Shown here: positions 32,963-41,985 of the stretch, piece by piece
Position numbering within the stretch: position 1 is the first letter of the stretch
How the letters are laid out: each line of letters opens with the position of its first letter
Assembly (NCBI GenBank): GCA_015060325.1
Contig: SUYQ01000004.1
Location: forward strand, 92,690-156,689
Reading direction: 5' to 3'
DNA from: Bacteroidales bacterium
GTDB taxonomy: Bacteria; Bacteroidota; Bacteroidia; Bacteroidales; UBA932
DNA: 64,000 nt
The notes under the pieces: model-generated
The model's input: the letters and a program-made list of their open reading frames with translations, nothing else
Told to the model about the DNA's origin: nothing
The model's database searches: none
Made by a program: the position numbers and the translations under genes

Positions 32963-33499
32963 CTAAAACCTGTAGCTTATTCCTATTTCGGGGATTATCA
33001 CCTGGATCAGACCGTTTCTATATGCCCGTGTCAGTATGTATTCATCTACTTCGGAGATATGGATTCCCAGAATCGGCGCCAAAGACAGAGATACGTTTAT
33101 CTTTCTGGCAAACAGGCACTGCATTCCTACCCTGCCTTTCAGCCCGAAGAAGAGTCCTTGGGGGCCCATGAAGTCCTGTGATATGCCTGCAGCAAAGCCG
33201 GGACCGGCATAGAAGCGCACGGGAACCCCGTTACGGGATTCCATCTGTGCAAAAATGATGTTCCATGTGAATGCTGCACTGACTCCTGGACGGGTTCCCC
33301 GTCCGGTAAACATCTCTCCGAGCTCTGCCTGAACTGCAAAATGTGCGAATGAATCATCTATCATATCGCGTTCGTAAGTGATGCCTATTCCGGATAATGA
33401 CCAAGACGTACCTATCGAGTTTCTCTGGGCAAAAGATTCTCCATGAGAAACCCAAAAGGCTAGAACGCTGATTAGTATCTTTACGTATCGTGCAGTCAT
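32963..33499 (-). CDS. Small outer-membrane beta-barrel protein (b)
   Basis: A 178-residue protein with a signal peptide (cleavage near S-F-A-Q) and a barrel-like pattern (G-I-G-I-T-Y-E-R-D, P-V-R-F-Y-A-G-P-G-F-A-A-G, final I-P-E-I-G-I-S-Y-R-F). The terminal Phe fits recognition by the BAM machinery. It is 8 nt downstream of pyk and 5 nt upstream of the second barrel gene. Confidence 0.72.
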   Translation of the reverse strand: MTARYVKILISVLAFWVSHGESFAQRNSIGTSWSLSGIGITYERDMIDDSFAHFAVQAELGEMFTGRGTRPGVSAAFTWNIIFAQMESRNGVPVRFYAGPGFAAGISQDFMGPQGLFFGLKGRVGMQCLFARKINVSLSLAPILGIHISEVDEYILTRAYRNGLIQVIIPEIGISYRF

Positions 33500-33507
33500 T
33501 TAGGCGT

Positions 33508-34914
33508 TTATGGTACGTATTTGAACTCCATGTATGTGGCTCCTAACTCATCGTTGAAACTTCCTCCTACAAACCCGACGAGATCGCCGCTCTCCAGTTT
33601 GCCATCTGCCATCAATATCTTCAACGAGTTCTCTACAAAGCCTTCCTTTGTGCCTGTCACTTCAAAAGGATATCCGTAGATGTCGAAGGTCAGCGCAAGC
33701 TCCCTCATCGTGAATCCTCTGTAGCACATCGCATAGATGGGAACCTTAGGACGGAACTCTGCAAGATACCTTCCTGTCCTTCCGCTCCATGTGTCAAAGA
33801 TGATGGCCTTGACAGGCAGTTTCAGCGTAGCTGCAACCAGTGAGCGGGCCAGCACGGCTGCGATAGGCTTGGTGACATTGACCAGATCCAGATCAGGCGG
33901 TGTCAGGATGGATTCTTCAGTATCCAAGGCAATCCTGCTCATTGCCCTGACAGCTTCTATCGGATATTTTCCGGAAGCCGTCTCTCCGCTCAGCATTATG
34001 GCATCAGTGCTCTGCTGGATCGCATTTGCAACGTCAGAAACCTCTGCGCGGGTAGGGCGTGGATTCTCAATCATGCTGTGCAGCATCTGGGTAGCGACAA
34101 TGACCGGCTTTTTCCTTGCCCTGCATCTCTGTATCAGCTTCTTCTGTATCTGAGGAATCTTTTCTGCCGCAATTTCCACTCCCAGGTCACCTCTGGCGAT
34201 CATCACTCCGTAGCAGTGCGAGAGTATCTCATCAATATTGTCTATACCCTGCTGATTCTCTATCTTCGATATGATCTTGATGTGGCTTTTGCGGCTGTCC
34301 AGAATCTCCTGTACTTCCAGAAGGTCTTCCTTGTTCCTGACAAACGAATGGGCTATGAAGTCTATGTCTGCGTCAATGGCCCAATTCACAAAGACCTTGT
34401 CTTTTTCTGTCAAGGCAGGTAATGATATGTGTACTCCTGGCACGTTTACGCTCTTGCGTCCTTTTATCGGGCCGGAATTCATTGCCATGCATACGAGCCT
34501 TGATTCCTCCTTTGCTGTTACATACAGCTCTATCGAGCCATCGTCAATCAGAATGCTTGCTCCTGCCGGAACATCATTTACAAAGGTCGGACAGTTGGTA
34601 TAGAGAACTTTGGAAATGCTCAGACATTCAGGTCCGTCCTTGATTTCAATGATGTCGCCCTCCTTGACAGCAAATCCTACGGCATTCGCCATAGGGGTAA
34701 GCCTGACTTCAGGCCCCTTGGTATCTATCAGAATGGCAATGCGGTCGGAAACAGCCCTGACATTGTCAACAATCTTCTGCGCTCCTTCCAGGGTCGCATG
34801 AGCTGAATTGATCCTGACCACGTTCATTCCGTTTTCATACAGCTCACGGATGAAGTCTATATCGCAGTTTAGATCAGATATTGTGCATATTATCTTTGTC
34901 TTCTTAGCTTCCAT
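33508..34914 (-). CDS. pyk: Pyruvate kinase
   Basis: Pyruvate kinase converts phosphoenolpyruvate and ADP to pyruvate and ATP. The 468-residue protein begins M-E-A-K-K-T-K-I-I-C-T-I-S and has V-V-R-I-N-S-A-H, D-T-K-G-P-E-V-R, the metal-binding M-I-A-R-G-D-L-G-V-E-I segment, M-L-H-S-M-I-E-N-P-R-P-T-R-A-E and D-A-I-M-L-S-G-E-T-A. The C-terminal domain is shorter than in allosteric E. coli-type enzymes. It heads an operon with two outer-membrane proteins and DUF1963. A -7 box (TAATTTTG on the minus strand, 34941-34948) lies upstream. Confidence 0.96.
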   Translation of the reverse strand: MEAKKTKIICTISDLNCDIDFIRELYENGMNVVRINSAHATLEGAQKIVDNVRAVSDRIAILIDTKGPEVRLTPMANAVGFAVKEGDIIEIKDGPECLSISKVLYTNCPTFVNDVPAGASILIDDGSIELYVTAKEESRLVCMAMNSGPIKGRKSVNVPGVHISLPALTEKDKVFVNWAIDADIDFIAHSFVRNKEDLLEVQEILDSRKSHIKIISKIENQQGIDNIDEILSHCYGVMIARGDLGVEIAAEKIPQIQKKLIQRCRARKKPVIVATQMLHSMIENPRPTRAEVSDVANAIQQSTDAIMLSGETASGKYPIEAVRAMSRIALDTEESILTPPDLDLVNVTKPIAAVLARSLVAATLKLPVKAIIFDTWSGRTGRYLAEFRPKVPIYAMCYRGFTMRELALTFDIYGYPFEVTGTKEGFVENSLKILMADGKLESGDLVGFVGGSFNDELGATYMEFKYVP

Positions 34915-34979
34915 ATCGTCATACAATACACTACAGAACGCAAAATTAGCAAAAATAAGGGAATTAGGGGATTTTTTTC

Positions 34980-34987
34980 TAACTTTG
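34980..34987 (+). promoter_or_regulatory. -7 box TAACTTTG upstream of the GNAT-like gene
   Basis: TAACTTTG matches TAnnTTTG and is 29 nt before the ATG at 35017. A divergent -7 box for pyk lies at 34941-34948. No clear -33 partner is seen. Confidence 0.45.
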
Positions 34988-35016
34988 TCAGGTTGTACTG
35001 ACCAAAACTTATACCT

Positions 35017-36147
35017 ATGTCTGTTGATATTGTAAAGGTATCCTCAAAGAAGGATCTGAAGATATTTGTAAGATTCGCAAACAAACTGTACAAAGGCAAT
35101 CCTTACTATGTTCCAAGCATGCCTTTCGATGATATGAACACGTTCGATAAGGAAAAGAACGGGGCATTCGCCTTTTCTGAAGCAGAGCTATATCTTGCAT
35201 ACCGGGATGGCCAGGTGGTCGGTAGGGTTGCTGCCATCATAAACCATCGTGCAAATGAGGCTTGGAATGTGAAGCAGGTCCGTTACGGATGGATTGATTT
35301 CATCGACGATATGGAAGTGTCTGGTGCCCTGCTGGATGCAGTCATCGCATATGGACGTTCTCATGGAATGACTCAGATTGTGGGACCTCTCGGATTTACG
35401 GATTTCGATCCTGAAGGAATGATGGTGGAAGGTTTTGACCGTCTGTGTACCATGGCTCTGATCTATAATCATCCTTACTATCCTGAGCATATGAAGAAGC
35501 ACGGATACGTGAAGGAGACCGGATGGATCGAGAACAGGATCACGATTCCTGACAGTCTTCCTGAAAAATATATCCGTGTAGCCAAGCTTGTACAGCAGAA
35601 ATATGACCTGAAGGTAAGGAAATTCACCAGGCGTCAGATCCGAAAGGAAGACTACGGCCGCAAGTTCTTCCGGCTCATAAATGAAACATACAACGTGTTG
35701 TACGGATTCTCAGTACTTTCGGAAAAACAGATAGATCAGTACGTCAATCTGTATCTCAGCCTTATTGACGCACGAATGCTTACTTTCATCGAAGATGCTG
35801 ACGGTGAGCTGATTGCTGCCGGAGTCAGCATCCCTTCCTTATCCCGCGCCCTTCAGAAGTGCAATGGTGAAATATTTCCGTTCGGATGGTGGCATCTGCT
35901 CAAGGCGATGTTCCTGAAGAAGCCGGATACTCTGGATCTGCTTCTTATCGGCGTCAGGCCTGAATGGCAGAGCAAGGGCGTTGTAGCTCTGCTTTTCGTC
36001 GACCTGTTCCAGACATACAGGGATATGGGGTTCAAGTATGCCGAGACAAACGCAATGCTTGAGGACAATCACAAGATACAGTCTATGTTCGAACCGTTCG
36101 AAAAGGAACTGCATAAACGCCGCTGGATATTCGGTAAAGAAATATGA
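35017..36147 (+). CDS. GNAT-like N-acetyltransferase family protein
   Basis: A 376-residue cytoplasmic protein. The C-terminal part (about 300-360: L-L-L-I-G-V-R-P-E-W-Q-S-K-G-V-V-A-L-L-F) has the acetyl-CoA-binding pattern of GNAT enzymes, and the N-terminal part (about 1-110) also resembles a GNAT half, as in other long bacterial proteins of this type. The substrate is unknown. Its TGA stop overlaps the rarA start in ATGA, implying translational coupling. Confidence 0.75.
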   Translation: MSVDIVKVSSKKDLKIFVRFANKLYKGNPYYVPSMPFDDMNTFDKEKNGAFAFSEAELYLAYRDGQVVGRVAAIINHRANEAWNVKQVRYGWIDFIDDMEVSGALLDAVIAYGRSHGMTQIVGPLGFTDFDPEGMMVEGFDRLCTMALIYNHPYYPEHMKKHGYVKETGWIENRITIPDSLPEKYIRVAKLVQQKYDLKVRKFTRRQIRKEDYGRKFFRLINETYNVLYGFSVLSEKQIDQYVNLYLSLIDARMLTFIEDADGELIAAGVSIPSLSRALQKCNGEIFPFGWWHLLKAMFLKKPDTLDLLLIGVRPEWQSKGVVALLFVDLFQTYRDMGFKYAETNAMLEDNHKIQSMFEPFEKELHKRRWIFGKEI

Positions 36148-37454
36148 TGGATAACGACAATATAGGACGCAGCAGGATGCTTCCTCCTCTTCCGGAGAGA
36201 ATGAGGCCGCATGACCTTGACGGTTATGTCGGTCAGAGGCATCTTGTCGGCAAGGGCTGCATACTTCGTAACATGATCGAGACCGGAAACCTGTCTTCAT
36301 TCATCCTTTGGGGCCCTCCGGGAGTGGGCAAGACTACCCTTTCCAGGATAGTTGCGCATTCTCTCAACCGTGAGTTCTATACTCTGTCAGCTGTAAGTGC
36401 CGGAGTGAAGGAGGTAAGGGAAGTGATCGACAAGGCAAGATCAAATTCTCTATGGTCCAACGGTGTTGCGCCCATACTCTTCATCGACGAGATCCATAGG
36501 TTTAGCAAGTCGCAGCAGGATGCACTTCTCGGGGCTGTGGAAGACGGGACGATCGTGCTTATAGGAGCTACTACCGAGAATCCGTCGTTTGAGGTTATCA
36601 CTCCCCTTTTGTCTCGATGTCAAGTGTTTGTATTGAAGTCGCTTGAGAAGGATGACCTGAATCAGCTGTTGAACTCAGCACTCCAAAAGGACGAGGTACT
36701 TTCGCACCTGGATGTCAAGGTCGAAGAGACTGATGCGCTGTTCCGTCACAGCGGCGGCGATGCCAGAAAACTTCTGAATATTCTTGAGATCGTCGTAGGG
36801 GCTCAGCAGGCTTCTTCCACGGTTGTCATTGACAATAAGACAGTTACCGCCTGCCTGCAGGAAAACATTGCTATTTATGACAAGGGTGGCGAGATGCATT
36901 ATGACGTCATTTCAGCATTCATCAAGAGTGTACGCGGTTCTGATCCGAATGCGGCCGTCTACTATCTTGCGCGTATGCTTGAGGGCGGAGAAGACCCGCT
37001 GTTCATAGCCAGACGTCTCTGTATTCTTGCTGCCGAAGATGTCGGCCTGGCCAATCCGAATGCACTTCTACTTGCTAACTCAACATTCCAGATAGTTCAT
37101 TCCATCGGTATGCCTGAGGCACGTATTCCGCTTGCAGAATGTACCATATATCTGGCTTCTTCAGCCAAGAGCAATTCTGCTTATATGGCTATAAATGAGG
37201 CCCTGGAAGTTGCAAAAGATACACAGATGGCTTCTGTTCCCCTGTATCTTCGCAATGCTCCTACCAAGCTCATGTCTGAGCTTGGATATGCAGACGGATA
37301 CAGGTATGCCCATGATTATCCAGGTCATTTTGCGGATCTTGAGTTCATGCCGGAAGGACTGAGCGGACGTAAATTCTATGAACCCGCAGACAACAGGCAG
37401 GAAGAGACACTCCGTTCACGTCTGGAATCCCTATGGCCTAAATATTACAAGTAA
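36144..37454 (+). CDS. rarA: Replication-associated recombination protein A (RarA/MgsA)
   Basis: A 436-residue AAA+ ATPase acting at stalled replication forks. Visible are Walker A (W-G-P-P-G-V-G-K-T-T), Walker B (I-L-F-I-D-E-I-H-R-F), a sensor segment (I-G-A-T-T-E-N-P-S-F-E-V) and the family C-terminal tetramerisation region (K-S-V-R-G-S-D-P-N-A-A-V-Y-Y-L-A-R-M). The gene overlaps the upstream GNAT-like gene by 4 nt and converges on tamL with only 2 nt between the stops. Confidence 0.95.
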   Translation: MMDNDNIGRSRMLPPLPERMRPHDLDGYVGQRHLVGKGCILRNMIETGNLSSFILWGPPGVGKTTLSRIVAHSLNREFYTLSAVSAGVKEVREVIDKARSNSLWSNGVAPILFIDEIHRFSKSQQDALLGAVEDGTIVLIGATTENPSFEVITPLLSRCQVFVLKSLEKDDLNQLLNSALQKDEVLSHLDVKVEETDALFRHSGGDARKLLNILEIVVGAQQASSTVVIDNKTVTACLQENIAIYDKGGEMHYDVISAFIKSVRGSDPNAAVYYLARMLEGGEDPLFIARRLCILAAEDVGLANPNALLLANSTFQIVHSIGMPEARIPLAECTIYLASSAKSNSAYMAINEALEVAKDTQMASVPLYLRNAPTKLMSELGYADGYRYAHDYPGHFADLEFMPEGLSGRKFYEPADNRQEETLRSRLESLWPKYYK

Positions 37455-37456
37455 TC

Positions 37457-39649
37457 TTAGAAAGGATATCCTACTCCGAAGTGTAATGCGTAACCGTTAC
37501 GCTTGAACCATTGGTTTGGTGCTACCCATCGTTGTGCTCTGGCAGGATCATGTATCTTGAGTCCCATGTCGACTCGGATCAATAGGAAATCGAAGTCGAG
37601 ACGTAGGCCGACTCCCCAGTTGGCCGCAATGCTCTTGCCGAAGTTTTTCCATCTGAATTGAGACAGCTCTGATGTTTCAGAACCGTCGTTGGCAAGTGTC
37701 CACACGTTACCGACGTCTACAAACGCCGCTCCGTCGAAGTTCCAGAACATATTGAAACGGTATTCAAGATTGGCTTCCAGCCTCATGTCACCTGTCTGGT
37801 TAGGAATTATGAAGAACGTATCAAGCGGAGCGTTTCCCGGTCCCAATGTCCTGGCCTGCCATCCACGCATACTGTTTGATCCGCCAGCATAGAAATGCTT
37901 TTCAAAAGGAAGGGCATGTGAATTGCCGTATGCGTGACCGATACCGAATACAAATCTGCTGGCCAGTGCATGTCTATACCCTTCATTCCATATCCACGTC
38001 TTTCCTAGTGTGAGTTCTGCTCTTACAAACTGTGAATACGGGGTGTTCCATATGGTTTTTGCACCGTTGGCATCAGTGTTCATCAGACCGTTGAACAGAC
38101 TCAGTGCGTTTCCTGCTATATCCAGCTGAAGTCTTGCGTACCAATAGGTGCTCTTTGGAGTGGCTTCAGGGTTGGTCGTATAATACATCGTGCCACCCAT
38201 TCCCAGGTCAAAGTGGTTCTGATAGGCATTTCTGAAGAACGGGTCCTTTTCCATGCTGGCATAGAATTTCTCGTCCATGTCAAACAGTTTCACAATGTTG
38301 AGCTGGAACGGGTATGCCTGATAGAAGAACTTGTTGTCAACGTTTCCGTTATATCCGTACGACGTAGATATGATGTTTCGTCTATATTCCGGACGGTCCT
38401 GGTAGTTATACGAAATATTGATGTCTGTTCTTGGTATAGCCTGTTTGAAACAGCTGTAAGGCAGAAGAAGGAAGCGTGGAAAGCTCAATCCTGCGGATAT
38501 ACCGAACTCATTTGATCTGATGGCATCATTGAACTTGAACTGGAAGTTGCCCATGAAATTCAGATTCAGCCATTCGCCGCCGTGGAAGATGTTTTTATGG
38601 TAGTATGAAAGCTGAGGCGAAATTCCGAAGAGTCCCGTGGAGTTGGTTGATGCCTCCAGGTTGACCTTGAATCCCTGCAGCTTTGACTGGGAGAGTGAGA
38701 TGTCGCAGTTTACCAGATTGGTATCCACCTGAGTCACGCCCACATTCACGCTGCTGAACATGCGAAGTGCAGACAGACGCGAATATGTGTTGCTTACCAC
38801 GTCAGGATCGTATAGAGTACCCGGCTTGACTGTGTTTAGCTCCTTTAAGGTCTTCTGCCTTATCTTCATGGTCTTCGGATAGGAAATGCTTACGTCATTG
38901 AAGTAGAATTTCCTTATAGGAGATCCGTCCTCAGGATTCTCATTACGCGTATATTCATGAATGTCCATCTTGAGGATTGCGGTATCTGGAATTGCCAATG
39001 TATCTGCCTCAAAGAAGAAATTATGCTTGCTGAAGTCGTAATATCCCTTGCGGTTCATGGCTGTAGCAGAACGTACTGTCTCTTTTTCGAGCAGTGCTTC
39101 TGAGAGGTAATCGCCTGGTTTGATGAGGATTGCTGAAGTATCTGCCATATAGTCTTCCGGGAATGTCCCCCCTTCCGGGATGGTCAGGATTATATCCTTT
39201 ATTGGAAAACGCTTGCCAAGAGTGATGTCGTAATGGACGAATACCCGCTTTTTCTTCAGCTTCAGACGAGTCTCTACCTTGGAACCGTAATATCCCAGAT
39301 ATCTTAACCTGTTAGAGATGTTTTCAACTGATTCCTCTACTTTTTCCGACTCGTATACTACCGGAGGCACTCCAATCTTTGTGACGAACTTGTCCCACCA
39401 CTTTCCCTTGCCGTTCTGCCAGTTGTATACGTTTATGAAGGGATTCCACCTGAAGATGAAGTAGTAGTTGGGCAATTGTCTCAAGTACTCATAGAGACCT
39501 TCGACATCGAACTCCTTGTCATTGGTTACTGTAATCTTGTTGTCAGCAAGCATGTACTGACCGTCCTCCAGCACTCGGGTCGAGCTGCAGGATGCCGCCA
39601 GATATGCTGCGGTCAGGATGGCAAGTGCTATGCGGACTGGATTTTTCAT
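37457..39649 (-). CDS. TamL-type outer-membrane lipoprotein (BamA/TamA family)
   Basis: A 730-residue Omp85 protein with lipoprotein signal (A-Y-L-A-A-S-C-S-S-T), POTRA-like domains (about 30-320) and a C-terminal 16-strand barrel (about 350-730, with F-Y-A-G-G-S-N-S-M-R-G-W and the final F-G-V-G-Y-P-F). A lipidated TamA (TamL) is the standard form in Bacteroidota, where TamL with TamB inserts or moves outer-membrane components. No tamB is adjacent. The gene is monocistronic in this window. Confidence 0.9.
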   Translation of the reverse strand: MKNPVRIALAILTAAYLAASCSSTRVLEDGQYMLADNKITVTNDKEFDVEGLYEYLRQLPNYYFIFRWNPFINVYNWQNGKGKWWDKFVTKIGVPPVVYESEKVEESVENISNRLRYLGYYGSKVETRLKLKKKRVFVHYDITLGKRFPIKDIILTIPEGGTFPEDYMADTSAILIKPGDYLSEALLEKETVRSATAMNRKGYYDFSKHNFFFEADTLAIPDTAILKMDIHEYTRNENPEDGSPIRKFYFNDVSISYPKTMKIRQKTLKELNTVKPGTLYDPDVVSNTYSRLSALRMFSSVNVGVTQVDTNLVNCDISLSQSKLQGFKVNLEASTNSTGLFGISPQLSYYHKNIFHGGEWLNLNFMGNFQFKFNDAIRSNEFGISAGLSFPRFLLLPYSCFKQAIPRTDINISYNYQDRPEYRRNIISTSYGYNGNVDNKFFYQAYPFQLNIVKLFDMDEKFYASMEKDPFFRNAYQNHFDLGMGGTMYYTTNPEATPKSTYWYARLQLDIAGNALSLFNGLMNTDANGAKTIWNTPYSQFVRAELTLGKTWIWNEGYRHALASRFVFGIGHAYGNSHALPFEKHFYAGGSNSMRGWQARTLGPGNAPLDTFFIIPNQTGDMRLEANLEYRFNMFWNFDGAAFVDVGNVWTLANDGSETSELSQFRWKNFGKSIAANWGVGLRLDFDFLLIRVDMGLKIHDPARAQRWVAPNQWFKRNGYALHFGVGYPF

Positions 39650-39744
39650 ATGCTAAAAACATACAAATTTATCTAAAAGTGTGCTTAACACAAAATTTTG
39701 ACCAAATAAATAGCTGGAAAAGTAGCATATATTGATATTAATGA

Positions 39745-39789
39745 TATCTTTGCGTTCTGATATGGCAATCCGAGTGAGTCGGATATGCC
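39745..39789 (+). promoter_or_regulatory. Promoter box and 5'-leader hairpin of the decarboxylase gene
   Basis: TATCTTTG at 39745-39752 is a -7 box. Downstream, GGCAATCCGA (39764-39773) pairs with TCGGATATGCC (39779-39789) with a single bulged base and a 5-nt loop, at the very start of the expected mRNA. About 37 nt follow before the ATG at 39827. Confidence 0.55.
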
Positions 39790-39826
39790 TTGAATAGGGT
39801 AAACTGACTTAATTACTTACATCAAG

Positions 39827-41221
39827 ATGAAGAACAAGTACATTGATCTGATTGATCAGACGTTTGAGTTTCCGCAGGATGAATTCATGGTTGAAGACGG
39901 AGAACTTCACTTCCATGACATAAATATGATGGATATCATCAACCAGTATGGAACCCCTCTGAAGATCACATATCTTCCAAAGATATCTTCTCAGATCCAG
40001 AGAGCAAAGCGTATGTTCAACGTGGCTATGGCCAAAGTCGACTACAAGGGTAAGTATAACTACTGCTATTGTACCAAGAGTTCTCATTTTGAGTTTGTCC
40101 TTAAGGAGGCACTCAAGAATGACATTCACCTGGAGACATCGTCTGCATTTGACCTGAACCTCATCGAAGCTCTTGAGGCAGAGGAACTTGTAAACAAGGA
40201 TCAATACATCGTCTGCAATGGATTCAAGAAGCCTGCATATATCGAGAACATTGCAAATTTCGCCAATAACGGATGGAAGAACATAATTCCGGTGCTTGAC
40301 AACATGCATGAGCTTGAGGCTCTTTCGAAACTCGTTGAAGTGCCTGTAAACCTCGGTATCCGCATCGCTTCCGAGGAGGATCCGAAGTTTGATTTCTATA
40401 CCTCACGTCTTGGTATACGATATAGCGACATCGTTCCTTTCTATGAGAACATGATCAGTCCTAACCGCAAGTTCAAGCTGAAGATGCTTCACTTCTTCAT
40501 CAATACAGGAATGCGTGATACTGCATATTACTGGAATGAGCTTGCAAAGTGTGTCGGGGTATACTGCGACCTGAAGATGATATGTCCCGAGCTTGATTCG
40601 CTGAACATCGGAGGTGGCTTCCCTATCAAGAACTCGCTTGCTGCAGACTTTGATTACGAGTATATGGCAGAAGAGATAATCTCTCAGATCAAGACCATGT
40701 GTAATGCACGCGGTGTGGCTGAGCCAAACATATTCACCGAGTTCGGCAGCTTTACAGTGGGTGAGTCCGGAGCTACGATCTTTCAGATTCTTGACATGAA
40801 GCAGCAGAATGACCGTGAGCGCTGGTACATGATCGACAGCTCTTTCATGGTGACTCTTCCGGATACCTGGGGCATCAAGCAGAAATTCATCCTGCTTCCT
40901 ATAAACAAGTGGAATGAAAAGTATCAGAGGGTCTTCCTTGGCGGACTTACATGCGACAGCGAGGACTACTATAACGCCGATGCTCATGCCAATGCCATCT
41001 ATCTGCCTATGATAGAGGAAGAGGGTGAGCCGCTTTATATTGGATTCTTCCATACGGGTGCATACCAGGAGTCGATTTCCGGCTACGGCGGTATCCAGCA
41101 CTGCCTCCAGCCTGCTCCGAAGCACATCATCATCGACAAGGATGAGAACGGTGACTACACCACCAAGCTGTTCAGCAAGGAGCAGACCTACAAGTCAATG
41201 TTGAAGATTCTGGGATACTAA
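39827..41221 (+). CDS. PLP-dependent decarboxylase (arginine/diaminopimelate decarboxylase-like)
   Basis: A 464-residue fold-III (alanine-racemase fold) PLP enzyme. The Schiff-base lysine is in Y-C-Y-C-T-K-S-S-H near residue 82. The glycine-rich phosphate site is L-N-I-G-G-G-F-P near 260, and E-F-G-S-F-T-V-G-E-S-G is the family's later motif. Bacteroidota members are annotated as arginine decarboxylases, so polyamine synthesis (agmatine) is the likely role, but substrate specificity is inferred. The lysine context T-K-S-S differs from the V-K-A-N of diaminopimelate decarboxylases. The next gene starts 1 nt after its stop. Confidence 0.82.
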   Translation: MKNKYIDLIDQTFEFPQDEFMVEDGELHFHDINMMDIINQYGTPLKITYLPKISSQIQRAKRMFNVAMAKVDYKGKYNYCYCTKSSHFEFVLKEALKNDIHLETSSAFDLNLIEALEAEELVNKDQYIVCNGFKKPAYIENIANFANNGWKNIIPVLDNMHELEALSKLVEVPVNLGIRIASEEDPKFDFYTSRLGIRYSDIVPFYENMISPNRKFKLKMLHFFINTGMRDTAYYWNELAKCVGVYCDLKMICPELDSLNIGGGFPIKNSLAADFDYEYMAEEIISQIKTMCNARGVAEPNIFTEFGSFTVGESGATIFQILDMKQQNDRERWYMIDSSFMVTLPDTWGIKQKFILLPINKWNEKYQRVFLGGLTCDSEDYYNADAHANAIYLPMIEEEGEPLYIGFFHTGAYQESISGYGGIQHCLQPAPKHIIIDKDENGDYTTKLFSKEQTYKSMLKILGY

Positions 41222-41222
41222 G

Positions 41223-41972
41223 ATGGCAGGTATTTCAAATAACGAGATAAAGAGGGTCAAGGCCCTGCAGCAGAAGAAAGTCCGGGACGAATCCGGACTT
41301 TTCATCGTAGAGGGCGAGAAGATGGTCCAGGAGGCTCTGGACTCCCCTTTTGCAGTCGAAGCCGTATACAGAAAGTATGAGATCGGGGAGGATGCGATGA
41401 AGCGCATTTCCGCACTTTCCAATCCTTCGCCTGCTCTGGCAGTGGTCAGAAAGCCTTCTGACGCTTATGTTGATGACCTGTCGGCCTTTGATGCCGCTCT
41501 GTCTGAAGGCGGCCTTTATCTGGCCCTCGATTCGATACGTGACCCGGGTAATCTTGGGACCATATTGAGGATTGCGGACTGGTTCGGAATAAAGGCGGTG
41601 TTTGCAACAGGAGATACTGTAGACCTATTCAACCCTAAAGTCGTACAGGCTACGATGGGAGCCATATTCAGGGTCAGGATGCACTATGTGGACCTGCCGG
41701 CATTGACTCGGAAGGTACTGGATAAAGGAGGAAAGGTGTATGGTACCTTCCTGGACGGACAGAACATGTATGAAAGGCCACTTGACAATGGGATGCACTC
41801 CCCTTCGGTCATTGTCATCGGAAACGAATCTGAAGGCATATCCGACGAGATTGCAGGACTGGTATCGGACAGGCTGTACATACCTCCATATCCTGCAGAC
41901 CAGCCTGGTTCAGAGTCGCTTAACGCAGCTATTGCCACAGCGATCACGGTTGCTGAATTCAGAAGAAGGTAA
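41223..41972 (+). CDS. TrmH/SpoU-family RNA 2'-O-methyltransferase
   Basis: A 249-residue SPOUT methyltransferase with an N-terminal substrate-binding domain (V-R-D-E-S-G-L-F-I-V-E-G-E-K) and the knotted C-terminal domain: motif 1 D-P-G-N-L-G-T-I-L-R, motif 2 V-I-V-I-G-N-E-S-E-G-I, motif 3 I-P-P-Y-P-x-S-L-N-A-A-I-A-T. It probably methylates a ribose in rRNA or tRNA; the target nucleotide is unknown. It is co-transcribed with the decarboxylase (1-nt gap). Confidence 0.9.
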   Translation: MAGISNNEIKRVKALQQKKVRDESGLFIVEGEKMVQEALDSPFAVEAVYRKYEIGEDAMKRISALSNPSPALAVVRKPSDAYVDDLSAFDAALSEGGLYLALDSIRDPGNLGTILRIADWFGIKAVFATGDTVDLFNPKVVQATMGAIFRVRMHYVDLPALTRKVLDKGGKVYGTFLDGQNMYERPLDNGMHSPSVIVIGNESEGISDEIAGLVSDRLYIPPYPADQPGSESLNAAIATAITVAEFRRR

Positions 41973-41985
41973 CTTGCAGATAGGG

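Noticed and set aside
40403..41125. A 240-residue minus-strand open frame
   Set aside because: Antisense of the PLP decarboxylase gene, with no independent support.
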